Origin: Kamptonema formosum PCC 6407 | Lineage (GTDB): Bacteria > Cyanobacteriota > Cyanobacteriia > Cyanobacteriales > Microcoleaceae | Assembly (NCBI RefSeq): GCF_000332155.1 | Contig: NZ_KB235904.1 | Coordinates: 896,946-960,945, forward strand | Direction of reading: 5' to 3' | Length of the DNA: 64,000 nt | Part shown: positions 1-8,398 of the stretch, piece after piece | How the letters are laid out: each line of letters opens with the position of its first letter | Numbering within the stretch: the stretch's first letter is position 1 | Made by a program: the position numbers and the translations under genes | The notes under the pieces: model-generated | What the model was told of the DNA's origin: nothing | The model's database searches: none | What the model saw: only the letters and a program-made list of their open reading frames with translations

Positions 1-317
1 CAATAAAAATTAAAGCGGATATCCCTCATCAATCGCACAAACAAGCCATAGCCAGCGGCATAGTCCAAAAAATTAGCATTAGAATTAAAAATCTTCGTAA
101 TTATATTAGTTGCTATTCTGGCAAGCATATAATTTCTAAAGACTAGACCGGAATCAGTCTCGGCAATAGGTTGAGAATAGGCTTCTTCCAGCCAATAAGG
201 TTCCTCAGTTTGAACAAACCCACAATTAGTACATTTAAAATAGGCTGCATCATATTTGTTAAGAATATTAGCATTTGCAAAATAGAAAGATTCCGATTCA
301 CAAATCTTGCATTTCAT
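1..317 (-). CDS. Class I SAM methyltransferase, N-terminal part (cut by window edge)
   Basis: The reading frame opens with ATG at 317 and runs off the left edge after about 105 residues. Residues 3-6 (CKIC) and 29-32 (CTNC) form a CxxC...CxxC zinc-ribbon pair, and residues 84-91 (LDYAAGYG) resemble motif I of Rossmann methyltransferases. This layout is known from sugar-modifying methyltransferases in polysaccharide clusters; the complete gene at 22762-23916 has the same one. It is the last visible gene of the long minus-strand glycan operon, 53 bp beyond the gmhA stop. Substrate is unknown. I am fairly sure it is real because both metal pairs and the SAM motif stay in one frame. Confidence 0.7.
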   Translation of the reverse strand, partial: MKCKICESESFYFANANILNKYDAAYFKCTNCGFVQTEEPYWLEEAYSQPIAETDSGLVFRNYMLARIATNIITKIFNSNANFLDYAAGYGLFVRLMRDIRFNFY

Positions 318-370
318 AGACAGACTTTTCCTTACTTAAATAACTTGTTAACTAGAGTTCGTGGGGGATA

Positions 371-1015
371 CTACACAATATTTTCGCTGAGAGACAAAGC
401 TGGATCTACCATTTGAGATTCGGGTAAAACACCTTTCATTAAGCCATCCAAGATGCAGTGACAAATACACAAATGAGTAATTTCAGCAAAACCATAAGCC
501 ATCGTTGGGACGTAAAAATTAATGTCACCTAATAGACGCAGGGGATTATCTGTTTTAAAGGCTGAGAGGGTAATCACATGACATCCAATTTGACTACCCT
601 GACGCGCACCGGCCAATATATTGGCAGATTGACCGGAACTACTAATGGCAAAGAGGACATCTCCTGGTTGGGCGAACGTAGCAATTGGCTTGCTAAACAC
701 CTGTTCGTAGCCGAAATCGTTGCCGATGCAAGTTAGCAGAGCTCCGTCGTTGAAGGCAATCGCGGGAAATCCTCCATTACGCCAGTAGTCAATTGCTTGG
801 TGACTGGCTATTGCTGCACTACCGCCGTTGCCAATAAAAATGACCTTTTTTTGTTGCTGGGTTTGCCGATAGACTAAAGCAGCAGCCCGATCAATACCTT
901 CACCAAAGGATATTAGTTGGGATTGGCGATCGCTCGCCTCAAAGTTTTCGCTGAGTGCAGCTAGCTGGCGGAAATAATCAGAGGCAAATAGCAGTTGCGA
1001 GCTTAATGATTGCAT
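371..1015 (-). CDS. gmhA: Phosphoheptose isomerase-like SIS protein (GmhA family)
   Basis: A 214-residue single SIS-domain protein. The phosphosugar-binding loop is visible as FIGNGGSAAIASH (about residues 60-72), and the second SIS loop as ISSSGQSANI (about 124-133). GmhA converts sedoheptulose 7-phosphate to D-glycero-D-manno-heptose 7-phosphate in the cytoplasm. The assignment is supported by context: a GmhB-type phosphatase and a heptose kinase/nucleotidyltransferase fusion lie at the head of the same gene run. The ATG lies 3 nt after the upstream Nudix stop, so translation is probably coupled. SIS proteins are hard to tell apart from sequence; a related phosphosugar isomerase remains possible. 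Confidence 0.8.
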   Translation of the reverse strand: MQSLSSQLLFASDYFRQLAALSENFEASDRQSQLISFGEGIDRAAALVYRQTQQQKKVIFIGNGGSAAIASHQAIDYWRNGGFPAIAFNDGALLTCIGNDFGYEQVFSKPIATFAQPGDVLFAISSSGQSANILAGARQGSQIGCHVITLSAFKTDNPLRLLGDINFYVPTMAYGFAEITHLCICHCILDGLMKGVLPESQMVDPALSLSENIV

Positions 1016-1018
1016 AGA

Positions 1019-1498
1019 TTATAGATTCGGGAATTTAGAGGTAAGACTGGCTGATGACTTCGTTAGACTTTGCCAAGAAGTAGTTAGTTCCTCGGAAGCG
1101 ATCGCTTCGAGGACTTGTGGTAAAACTCTTAGTATTTTTGGAACTAGGAGCAACTGAGTCAATTCCTCAAGTGTAAACAATCCTAGTGCTTGACCTTCAG
1201 TTAGTTTTAACTGATTGAGGTCAACTGTCAAGGGTGCAACAAAAATGTGATTGATGCAAGGGTCGTCTGATTCGTCCCATCTGAGCAAAAACTTGAACTC
1301 CGGCGGTGTCCAGCCTAATTCTTCCTCTATTTCTCGCTTCACGGCCTGGACGGGAGTTTCTCCAGCATCTATCAACCCGCCAAATAGTCCCCAGTGGTTA
1401 GGGAAAAAGATATCAGGTTTGTTATCTCGCAGTTGGAGCAGCAGGCGAGATCCTTGATAAATAAATACCTTGACTGCTTGAGGGGGCGTTGGCTCCAT
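1019..1498 (-). CDS. Nudix hydrolase
   Basis: About 159 residues. The full Nudix box is present: GGLIDAGE, then a seven-residue spacer, then REIEEELGW, matching GX5EX7REUXEEXGU. The enzyme should hydrolyse a nucleoside diphosphate linked to another group, with Mg2+ bound by the REIEEE glutamates. I chose the ATG at 1498 (MEPTPPQ) rather than an earlier one at 1555 because it avoids overlap with the preceding gene and leaves a gap of only 4 nt. In this operon a plausible role is turnover of a sugar nucleotide, similar to GDP-mannose hydrolases, but the substrate cannot be read from the sequence. Confidence 0.8.
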   Translation of the reverse strand: MEPTPPQAVKVFIYQGSRLLLQLRDNKPDIFFPNHWGLFGGLIDAGETPVQAVKREIEEELGWTPPEFKFLLRWDESDDPCINHIFVAPLTVDLNQLKLTEGQALGLFTLEELTQLLLVPKILRVLPQVLEAIASEELTTSWQSLTKSSASLTSKFPNL

Positions 1499-1502
1499 AG
1501 AT

Positions 1503-2507
1503 TTAATTTTCCCCCAGATGCTCAAACCATTCTTTTGTCGCTTCCTGAATCGCATCAGGTGTCCAAACAGGGGCTTCTCGCCACATATTAATATTTGCCA
1601 ACATCTGCGATACCCCTTCTGGAAATGAAACCTGCGGCTGCCATCCCAGTAGGGTTTTTGCCTTTGCGATGTCTCCCCACGTACAGTCAGGTTCTCCCGG
1701 GCGTTTGGGAATGTGGGTGATAGGACCTTCCAAAAGTTTTACTAGAGTGAGGACGCTTTGAGGTTGACCAGAACAAATGTTAATAATTTCACCCATCATA
1801 TCTGATTCAGCAGCTTTGATAAATGCTTCGACAACATCGCTAACAAAAGTAAAGTCTCTTGTTTGGCTGCCGTCTCCTACCACGGTGAATGGTTTTCCGG
1901 CTAATTTTTGGGCTAAGAAGACACCAAATACTGCTCCGTAAGCCCCTGTAGTGCGGGAACGGGGGCCGTAGACATTAAACAGCCGCAGGGATAGGGCAGG
2001 GAGTTTATAGACTTTTGCCCAGTGCAGTACCAATTGCTCTCCTAAATACTTAGTGAGAGCGTAGGGGTGTTCGGGAGAGCAAGGATAGCTTTCTGGGGTA
2101 GGATATTGGTGGGGAATACCGTAGCAGGTGGAGGATGCCGTGTAAATGAACCGTTGGATGGGGGCGTGACGGCAGGCATCTAGAAGGGCATAGGTACTAT
2201 GGACGTTGGCGTGGTAATACTTGCCGGGGTTCTGGATAGAAGGGACTAGATCCGCTAATCCTGCGAGGTGAAATACCCAGTCAATGCCTTCTAAAGTAGA
2301 TGGCGTAATGGCGGCTGCGTCTTGTTCTAGGAAATTAAAAGTATTATAGGTTTTATAGGTTTTAGCCCTTTCTAAGTTGACAAGGCGACCAGTAATTAGG
2401 CTGTCTAAACCAGTTACAGCGTGACCGAGAGCAAGGAGGCGATCGCACAGGTGGCTGCCGATGAAGCCGGCGGCACCGGTGACTAGACAGTGTTTGGGGG
2501 TAGTCAA
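1503..2507 (-). CDS. NAD-dependent epimerase/dehydratase (UDP-sugar 4-epimerase type)
   Basis: An extended SDR. The Rossmann motif TGAAGFIGSHL is at the N-terminus, the catalytic triad appears as SSTCYG and YALTK (YxxxK), and NVYGPR follows. The start is a TTG at 2507 (LTTPKHC): it is preceded by GGAGG six bases away, whereas the ATG at 2555 adds an unusual hydrophobic stretch and has no ribosome site. Such enzymes interconvert sugar nucleotides, for example UDP-glucose/galactose or glucuronate/galacturonate. It is transcribed just ahead of the Nudix and gmhA genes. Exact substrate is not determinable. Confidence 0.85.
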   Translation of the reverse strand: MTTPKHCLVTGAAGFIGSHLCDRLLALGHAVTGLDSLITGRLVNLERAKTYKTYNTFNFLEQDAAAITPSTLEGIDWVFHLAGLADLVPSIQNPGKYYHANVHSTYALLDACRHAPIQRFIYTASSTCYGIPHQYPTPESYPCSPEHPYALTKYLGEQLVLHWAKVYKLPALSLRLFNVYGPRSRTTGAYGAVFGVFLAQKLAGKPFTVVGDGSQTRDFTFVSDVVEAFIKAAESDMMGEIINICSGQPQSVLTLVKLLEGPITHIPKRPGEPDCTWGDIAKAKTLLGWQPQVSFPEGVSQMLANINMWREAPVWTPDAIQEATKEWFEHLGEN

Positions 2508-2628
2508 GCAGTTCCTCCAGAAATTAACGAATAATACATACAATTGTACTGCCAATCCTCAGACAATAAAGGTAAGACTCACCTGTACGATTAAAATCTT
2601 TAAACTGTGAGTTTCACGCTACCATATA

Positions 2629-3819
2629 TCAGGAATAAGCCATCTTGCTAAAGCAAATGTAGTGATACGGTGCGCCCCACATACTCCTCACGCACTTTGA
2701 TGCCTGGTATACCGATATGAGTTGCTCGAGTTGGTTGTATTTTACTGCCTCATATATATTCTTCATTTCTCTATTGAATTGCTGCAATCTTGAATCTTGA
2801 ATTTGGCTGAGATACTCATCTAGTAGGGGTGGATAAATTATCGCTTCTATAGGAGTTCCCCAATTTACCGTATAATCGGAAAGTTGTTCTATTAAGTTAG
2901 TCAGTGAGTCAATGACTGCGGGGCTTGCTGAACTCTTTTCTCCGGCTGATGGAGGTAATCCTGTTAAAAAAAATGGCAAGTACATCCTCAAGTTTTCTGT
3001 TAATTGTTGGTGGCGTTCTGAACTATCTGAAACATTTTTGTACCAGGTAAACCTATCTATTCCTGTCCACTTTGGAGAAGAAGAATAAAATTCACAGCCA
3101 ATCTGTTCTAGTAGCGGGATCAATTCAGGGTAGCTCCAATGGTATTTTGAGGCCAAAAACGGGTTAATTAACGTATCTTTCCACCATGCCTCGAAAGACC
3201 GAGAAGCCTTCAATTTTGAGAAATCTTCTGCATATAACTTTTCAGCAATATTGAGCGCAACTTGACTGTGAACGTTATCAATTCCTTGGAGTTGGTATGC
3301 TCTCCATACAACCATTCGTCTTGTCATTTCTAGCAAGCAGCCGTATCTGTCATTGAATGAGATGACAGCTAAGCCTCCTGGTTTGAGCAGTTGACCAATT
3401 TTTTGAACCATTTCATCGCGATTCGGTAATGTGAATAAAAATCCCTCAGCCAGAACTATGTCATAAGTTATATCCGATTCAAATATGTCGATTCCTTCTG
3501 TTACTAAAGCAGCGATGTGTTCCGTCACGCCAAACTTTTGGAATAACGCTTTGAGTTGGGGTAAAACTTGGTGATTTGGTTCTACCAGGGTGAGGTTTGC
3601 ACCTACACAAGCTAGAACCAAGGCGTTTTCTCCTGAATTACAACCAAACTCAAGAATTGAACTATTTTGTAGCAAAGAAAAGGGTATACCTAAATGGCGT
3701 TCGTATAAGTTATGACGCTTAGCAAAGTGCAATTCCCAAGCTACCCTATCTTCAAGAGAAATTGGGACTGGGTTGAAGGAATTTTGTTGGTAATATTCAA
3801 GAAGTGATTTGCTTGACAC
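2629..3819 (-). CDS. Class I SAM-dependent methyltransferase with C-terminal extension
   Basis: 396 residues starting with GTG (MSSKSLLEYY). Motif I appears as ILEFGCNSGENAL (about residues 54-66), followed by an acidic residue in LTLVEPN, then a motif IV-like segment (YDIVLAEGFLF) and a post-IV strand (LLKPGGLAVISF). About 200 residues follow the catalytic core and match nothing I recognise; they may bind the acceptor. It sits among other methyltransferases in the glycan operon, so O-methylation of a sugar or lipid-linked oligosaccharide is likely but inferred. Confidence 0.8.
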   Translation of the reverse strand: MSSKSLLEYYQQNSFNPVPISLEDRVAWELHFAKRHNLYERHLGIPFSLLQNSSILEFGCNSGENALVLACVGANLTLVEPNHQVLPQLKALFQKFGVTEHIAALVTEGIDIFESDITYDIVLAEGFLFTLPNRDEMVQKIGQLLKPGGLAVISFNDRYGCLLEMTRRMVVWRAYQLQGIDNVHSQVALNIAEKLYAEDFSKLKASRSFEAWWKDTLINPFLASKYHWSYPELIPLLEQIGCEFYSSSPKWTGIDRFTWYKNVSDSSERHQQLTENLRMYLPFFLTGLPPSAGEKSSASPAVIDSLTNLIEQLSDYTVNWGTPIEAIIYPPLLDEYLSQIQDSRLQQFNREMKNIYEAVKYNQLEQLISVYQASKCVRSMWGAPYHYICFSKMAYS

Positions 3820-3865
3820 TGTTGTAGGTAAAATAGACTAAGTGAGCAATCGTCGTTTTGTTAGA

Positions 3866-4570
3866 TTAATGCTCGATCAATAGAGATCGATTGGGCGATA
3901 TACCTATGCCAATTAAATAGTGAGCCATCGGGGCAAATCCAGTATGAACTATCTCGTCATTAGCAGAAAACATTAATACTGTTTGAAAATGATGAGCCAA
4001 GGATTCCCGCAAGCGGTCAGCCGAGTAAAGATTGATGTGACCGGCCCTCGTTACTGGCGAAGCATAGTGGTCAGAAGTAATGTTAGGAGTCCCGACAACA
4101 AACATTCCCCCATCAATCAAATTACCAGTGACCGCACTTAAGAAACTCTCTTCATTTTCGGGAAAAATATGTTCTATGACATCAAAGCTGGCAACAGCAT
4201 CATATTTTCCAAAGGAACCGCCTATGATATCGGCGTGGCGAAACTGTAGCTTGGCACTAGCGATCGTTTCCTTAGCAACTGCGATCGCATCGGCATCAAT
4301 ATCAATCCCCAGACACTCATTTGCAAATTCAGATAGGATTAGCGTTCCTAACCCTTCACTGCATCCTACCTCAAGAATTTGCTTTCCTGTACCAATCATT
4401 TTAGCAGCAAACTTATGATAGCTCAAGGCATGGAGAATTCGGCGGGGACTATTACGGAACTGATAGGTAAAGTAAGGGCCAAGTAACAGCCTGTCATTTC
4501 CCAGCAGTGCCTTTGTTTCAGTCCATTGTACTTGTTCTTTTGTTGCTGACTCTTCAATATCGTTTGTCAT
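3866..4570 (-). CDS. Class I SAM-dependent methyltransferase
   Basis: 234 residues. Motif I is ILEVGCSEGLGTL, motif II ends in GIDID, and motif IV is YDAVASFDVIEHI. The C-terminus ends with DEIVHTGFAPMAHYL. The same ending and the same 'RILHALSYHKFAAKM' entry segment occur in the protein at 5607-6302, so the two are paralogues flanking a RmlD-like reductase. Glycan-cluster methyltransferases of this size usually act on sugar hydroxyls. The upstream gap to the reductase is about 140 bp, larger than elsewhere in this run. Confidence 0.8.
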   Translation of the reverse strand: MTNDIEESATKEQVQWTETKALLGNDRLLLGPYFTYQFRNSPRRILHALSYHKFAAKMIGTGKQILEVGCSEGLGTLILSEFANECLGIDIDADAIAVAKETIASAKLQFRHADIIGGSFGKYDAVASFDVIEHIFPENEESFLSAVTGNLIDGGMFVVGTPNITSDHYASPVTRAGHINLYSADRLRESLAHHFQTVLMFSANDEIVHTGFAPMAHYLIGIGISPNRSLLIEH

Positions 4571-4714
4571 TTTTTCTATTTGTTTTGCTGTTAAGTTTTG
4601 CCGATTTAAAATTGGAAATAAATCATCTAAGTTTTTTTCACTAATCGCTGATTATATAACTTTACTCTAGATTGTCTCACTTCTCAAAAAAATAACTTGA
4701 TTGAAAGAATTGCT

Positions 4715-5596
4715 TCACCGATCAATATTATTCCTTAGTATTAAGTCTATTCCCGACCAGACCTTCGGTGGCTCCAATCGAAGTTGGATGCGCAGTTGCG
4801 TTGTATCCAGTGTCGTATGCAAAGGGACAAATTCAGGTTGTAAATTAACCTCCTTTGAGTTGCGCGGTTTCACTAGGTCTAGATTAGCGTCAATTTGCCG
4901 TGCAAGATAATAAGCCACCTCGTCGTAACTTATATCTTTCTCCCCAGAAACTTGAACAATTCCTGGCAAGCGTAATTCGCCCAGCCGAGACAAGACATCG
5001 GCAGCAAAATATAGGGGGACTGGAGCCATTACCATATCTAAGAAGGGATGAATTTCCTGATTGTTCCGTAATGCCTGAATCCATCCTTGAAACAAAGGCA
5101 CCCTAGAGCTAAGAACTTTCGTAAATCGCACTATAGAAACTAAGTTACCGAGAGCCAGTAACTGTTTCTCAGCTTCAGCTTTCTGCCTGCCGTATTCTGT
5201 TTGTGGACAGACTTTATCATCAGCTTTACGCAAGGGAATCGACCCATCGTAGACTTGATTGGTTGACAAAAATACGACAAATGTACCTCTAGCAATTAGA
5301 TCCTTTGCTAAGGATAGTGTGTTGCGGACGTTCACTTCAGCACTGTGCACCGGATCTTGGCGACATTGTTCGAGGGAAGTTACGGCAGCGCACAGATAAG
5401 CTACATCTATTTTAGCAGGAGGATGCCAGTTGGCAATCTCTTTTGTTAAGTCGATAAAGATTCTTGTTTCAGAGAGAGTATCGTGCCGCCGGGTGGTTTC
5501 AATGACTGGCTTTCCAGCACTTATTAGTCGAGCGGCCAATGCTCGACCCATTGAGCTGTCAGCTCCTACTATAAGTGATACATCTGTTTGTTTCAT
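4715..5596 (-). CDS. RmlD-like sugar-nucleotide reductase/epimerase (SDR)
   Basis: 293 residues. The N-terminal SLIVGADSSMGRAL is a degenerate dinucleotide-binding loop. STNQVYDG followed by YGRQKAEAE is the RmlD-type active-site pair (STxxVYDG, YxxxK). RmlD proteins reduce the 4-keto group of a nucleotide-linked 6-deoxy sugar with NADPH. Here the glycine loop reads GADSSMG instead of the canonical GxxGxxG, so substrate and cofactor preference may differ. It lies between two paralogous methyltransferases, 10 nt after the upstream one, suggesting they work on the same sugar. Confidence 0.75.
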   Translation of the reverse strand: MKQTDVSLIVGADSSMGRALAARLISAGKPVIETTRRHDTLSETRIFIDLTKEIANWHPPAKIDVAYLCAAVTSLEQCRQDPVHSAEVNVRNTLSLAKDLIARGTFVVFLSTNQVYDGSIPLRKADDKVCPQTEYGRQKAEAEKQLLALGNLVSIVRFTKVLSSRVPLFQGWIQALRNNQEIHPFLDMVMAPVPLYFAADVLSRLGELRLPGIVQVSGEKDISYDEVAYYLARQIDANLDLVKPRNSKEVNLQPEFVPLHTTLDTTQLRIQLRLEPPKVWSGIDLILRNNIDR

Positions 5597-5606
5597 CCTC
5601 AGCTAA

Positions 5607-6302
5607 TTAGGTAGTAGAGTCCTTTTTCATACAGCACAATGCAAAAAGATAGTGCGCCATTGAGTAAAATCCTGTATGCACGACCTCATCATTCATCGAG
5701 AAAATAAATACGTTATGGAAAAAACGCGACATTAACTCTTTTAACTCTTTCTGGTCTTTGCAATTGACGTGTCCTTCCTTACTCGCAGCCGAGGCATAAG
5801 CCTGGGACTGAATTGATGGCATCCCGATTATTAATACTCCTTGTTCAGTCAGAGATTGAACGATATTGGACATAAAATGCTGCTCGTCTTCCTGGCGGAT
5901 ATGTTCTAGCACATCTAAAGCATAAGCACCATCAAACAGTCCTTCTACAGGTTTTTCCAGAATATTGTGAACTACACAATCAAACTGCCACTTTTCGTCC
6001 ATGCGATCGATCGCATCCTTAACAAACACCGGGTCAAAATCAACTGCCGTTAGATGTTTGACTTCTTGCCGGACAACTCTAGTTGCAAACGCATCCGCGC
6101 AGCCGATTTCAAGCACACTGTTCATACCTCCAAACATCTTAGCCACAAACTTGTATCTCGATAAGACAAATAGCAAGCGTTTAGGATCGTCATGCCATAC
6201 TTGGTTGCTCATTAGACCCAAGTGTGTGAGTCCTTTACTGTCGCGCAATTCAACACAATTTTGATACTGCATTTCTCGAGTTTTCTGTGTCAAGTCGCTC
6301 AC
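5607..6302 (-). CDS. Class I SAM-dependent methyltransferase
   Basis: 231 residues. Motif I is VLEIGCADAFATR, the ribose-binding acid is in TAVDFD, and motif IV is FDGAYALDVLEHI. Paralogue of the gene at 3866-4570: both share an entry segment RLLFVLSRYKFVAKM / RILHALSYHKFAAKM and a tail DEVVHTGF..MAHYL. The reductase gene starts 10 nt after its stop. Likely a glycan methyltransferase; position specificity is unknown. Confidence 0.8.
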   Translation of the reverse strand: MSDLTQKTREMQYQNCVELRDSKGLTHLGLMSNQVWHDDPKRLLFVLSRYKFVAKMFGGMNSVLEIGCADAFATRVVRQEVKHLTAVDFDPVFVKDAIDRMDEKWQFDCVVHNILEKPVEGLFDGAYALDVLEHIRQEDEQHFMSNIVQSLTEQGVLIIGMPSIQSQAYASAASKEGHVNCKDQKELKELMSRFFHNVFIFSMNDEVVHTGFYSMAHYLFALCCMKKDSTT

Positions 6303-6414
6303 CTCTCACCTCTAATAAAATTAATAACCCTTCAATTATTTATAATCTTGTCAAGCCTAATTTATTCTATCCCATAGCCATCAAACCTCAATTATTTTTC
6401 TGTTCACCAGATTA

Positions 6415-6837
6415 TTAACCAGCAATCGTCCCAGACAAAGTATTTGTGACATCCCGCGCCAGGAGCTTGCAAGCTATTATATCTTCAATCAACTCTATAT
6501 CATTTTCTTGAAAAATAGCAAGTTCCTCTAGAGCAAATTGTAGCCCACACCCCTTGCTTAACAATTCAGTATATATTTTTTTTCTATGAATCGCATCTGG
6601 TGGCAATAATTTAATAGAGTAAAAAATAATCCCTGCAATTGAGTCCAAATCTTCAAGTAAGGCATTTAACATCATGTAGCAATTATCCATATAATATTCA
6701 GTTGCACTGAGCAAAAATAGCATACCTTTAGTCTGAGCGTAGTTACGAATCACAATATTTTGTACTCGCTGCGGAATAAAATCACCACCGATCTCCCGAC
6801 TAAAAATATATCCTCTCCATCCCTTTTGAACTTTCAT
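6415..6837 (-). CDS. Sporadic carbohydrate cluster protein, LIC12192 family
   Basis: 140 residues. It shows the family hallmarks as I recall them: GWRGYIFSR near the N-terminus, IPQRVQNIVIRNYA, then LLSATEYYMDNCYMML and GIIFYSIKLLP. The family is named from a Leptospira LPS locus and has no known reaction. The chosen ATG at 6837 shares one base with the stop of the upstream oxygenase (TGATG) and has GGAG five bases before it; a GTG at 6843 is the alternative. Its tight coupling to the 2OG-Fe(II) oxygenase and the nearby split transketolase matches the usual company of this family. Confidence 0.8.
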   Translation of the reverse strand: MKVQKGWRGYIFSREIGGDFIPQRVQNIVIRNYAQTKGMLFLLSATEYYMDNCYMMLNALLEDLDSIAGIIFYSIKLLPPDAIHRKKIYTELLSKGCGLQFALEELAIFQENDIELIEDIIACKLLARDVTNTLSGTIAG

Positions 6838-7685
6838 CAGCACTCCGGTTTGATATAATTGTACCCTATTTTTGTAACTGGACGCATCGTAATTGGCAAA
6901 AATGATTCGCCTAATTCCTTCGTCCCATAAGGAGAAAGCAAACTCTTAAACCGAACATTAAAAGTCCATCTCGTTTCTGACTCTTCATTAACTCGGTTCC
7001 CATGAAGTAGGGAATGAGAAAATATCACTCCTTGTCCACAATTAACCTCTAACCAAACCAATTTATCTGTAATTTTATTAAAAAGATCTTCGGCAGTAAG
7101 ATGAGAATATTGTTTGAAGTTTCTAAATACCTCCTCTGATTCTGCTCTGGGCAAGATAAACATTGACTTGGTTTGGTAACAATTCACCAAGGGCAGCCAA
7201 AACACAATTTCATAGGGCGAATTTCCCGACCAGACATCAGAATGCAGTGGCAAAAGGGAACTGTCATCCCCTGGAAACTGGATGCTTAAATTGCAGTTTC
7301 TCTGCATTGCCAATTCGTTACCAACTAGCCAATGAATATACTTCTTGCCCAAAGAATAAATGTTTGGTCTCAAGCTTTTATCCTGTGCCATCAGAGCGAT
7401 TAGCTTCACTCGAAAATCGTTTAGTTCGCTGACTGAAATGATTTTATGAATGCGATCAAAAAAATCTGCTTCTGAATATTTACTTTGATTGCCAATTAAC
7501 TCAATTCCTGCCTGATAGAGATTTTTCTTGACTGCATTTAAGAGAGAATCATTTTCTAAGGGAAATACAATATAACCGTCTCTTAAAAACTGAGCGCTAG
7601 CCTCATTTTCTTCAGAAGTCAAAAATGGGTTTTCCCTACTGGGACTGTCAACTTTAAGGCACTCACTCGAAGAAAATACAGCCAT
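6837..7685 (-). CDS. Sporadic carbohydrate cluster 2OG-Fe(II) oxygenase
   Basis: About 282 residues. The iron-binding facial triad is visible as PLHSDVW (H148, D150) and SLLHGNR (H228), with a downstream basic residue in RWTFNVRF for 2-oxoglutarate. This fits the phytanoyl-CoA/sporadic-carbohydrate-cluster oxygenase group. I chose the ATG at 7685 (MAVFSSSE) because GGGGGG lies three bases before it; a longer frame from 7730 overlaps the previous gene more. It overlaps the upstream methyltransferase by 23 bp and the next gene by one base. Probably hydroxylates or oxidises a sugar intermediate, which is inferred. Confidence 0.8.
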   Translation of the reverse strand: MAVFSSSECLKVDSPSRENPFLTSEENEASAQFLRDGYIVFPLENDSLLNAVKKNLYQAGIELIGNQSKYSEADFFDRIHKIISVSELNDFRVKLIALMAQDKSLRPNIYSLGKKYIHWLVGNELAMQRNCNLSIQFPGDDSSLLPLHSDVWSGNSPYEIVFWLPLVNCYQTKSMFILPRAESEEVFRNFKQYSHLTAEDLFNKITDKLVWLEVNCGQGVIFSHSLLHGNRVNEESETRWTFNVRFKSLLSPYGTKELGESFLPITMRPVTKIGYNYIKPEC

Positions 7686-8325
7686 AATCCCCCCTATAGC
7701 CACTTTGCTTAAAACACCACTCCCACTCATTAGGAGTATAAAAAGACTCGCAAGTTAGCTGCCAATATAGCAGATTCACTCGCTCCCGCTCATTTCTGTA
7801 GGACTCAACAACAATGTATTTTTTATCATTGCCAACTCGCTCAATTTCTTGCAAAGCCGCGTACAATTCGTAATTGTATAAATTGTGCAGAGTTAAAATC
7901 GAAACTACAAAGTCAAAAGTATTGTCTTCAAATGGCAGCTTCGTAGCATTTCCGACTTGTAAAAAAGGCTTTACCTCCTCTTTAGCATTGTCAATACCAT
8001 ACTGCGAGATGTCTATCCCTGCAACTTCTACTCCAGGGATGGCTTGACTAAACTCATAAAGCAAATATGCCTTACCGCAGCCAACATCAAGAATTTTATC
8101 TCCTGGTTTAAGATCGTAATGCTTAACTATCTCCTTAGCAATTGGCAGCCAACGACCATCGTAGCGATAACCACCATAACCGTATTGGCGATCGCCATCC
8201 CAGTAATCTTGACCATACTGCTTAGCAATTGTGGCACAATCTGCCTTATCGTGTTGGACAACACGAGCGACATAATCGCGCTTGGTACTGGTATGTACTT
8301 TCGTAATGAAATCGACGTAGCTCAC
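7663..8325 (-). CDS. Class I SAM-dependent methyltransferase
   Basis: 220 residues from a GTG start with GGAG nine bases before it. Motif I is ILDVGCGKAYLLYEF, motif II GIDISQYG, motif IV FDFVVSILTLHNL and the post-IV region VVESYRNERE. It lies between the transketolase pair and the 2OG oxygenase and overlaps the latter by 23 bp, so the two are probably translationally coupled. In comparable carbohydrate clusters a methyltransferase of this size sits in the same place. Acceptor unknown. Confidence 0.8.
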   Translation of the reverse strand: MSYVDFITKVHTSTKRDYVARVVQHDKADCATIAKQYGQDYWDGDRQYGYGGYRYDGRWLPIAKEIVKHYDLKPGDKILDVGCGKAYLLYEFSQAIPGVEVAGIDISQYGIDNAKEEVKPFLQVGNATKLPFEDNTFDFVVSILTLHNLYNYELYAALQEIERVGNDKKYIVVESYRNERERVNLLYWQLTCESFYTPNEWEWCFKQSGYRGDYGCIFFE

Positions 8326-8398
8326 ACTATCTTTCTCCCGCCATACAGTTAGTTAATATTAGCGTTAAGGTCACAGGCTGCCAAAAGCTAACAGATAT

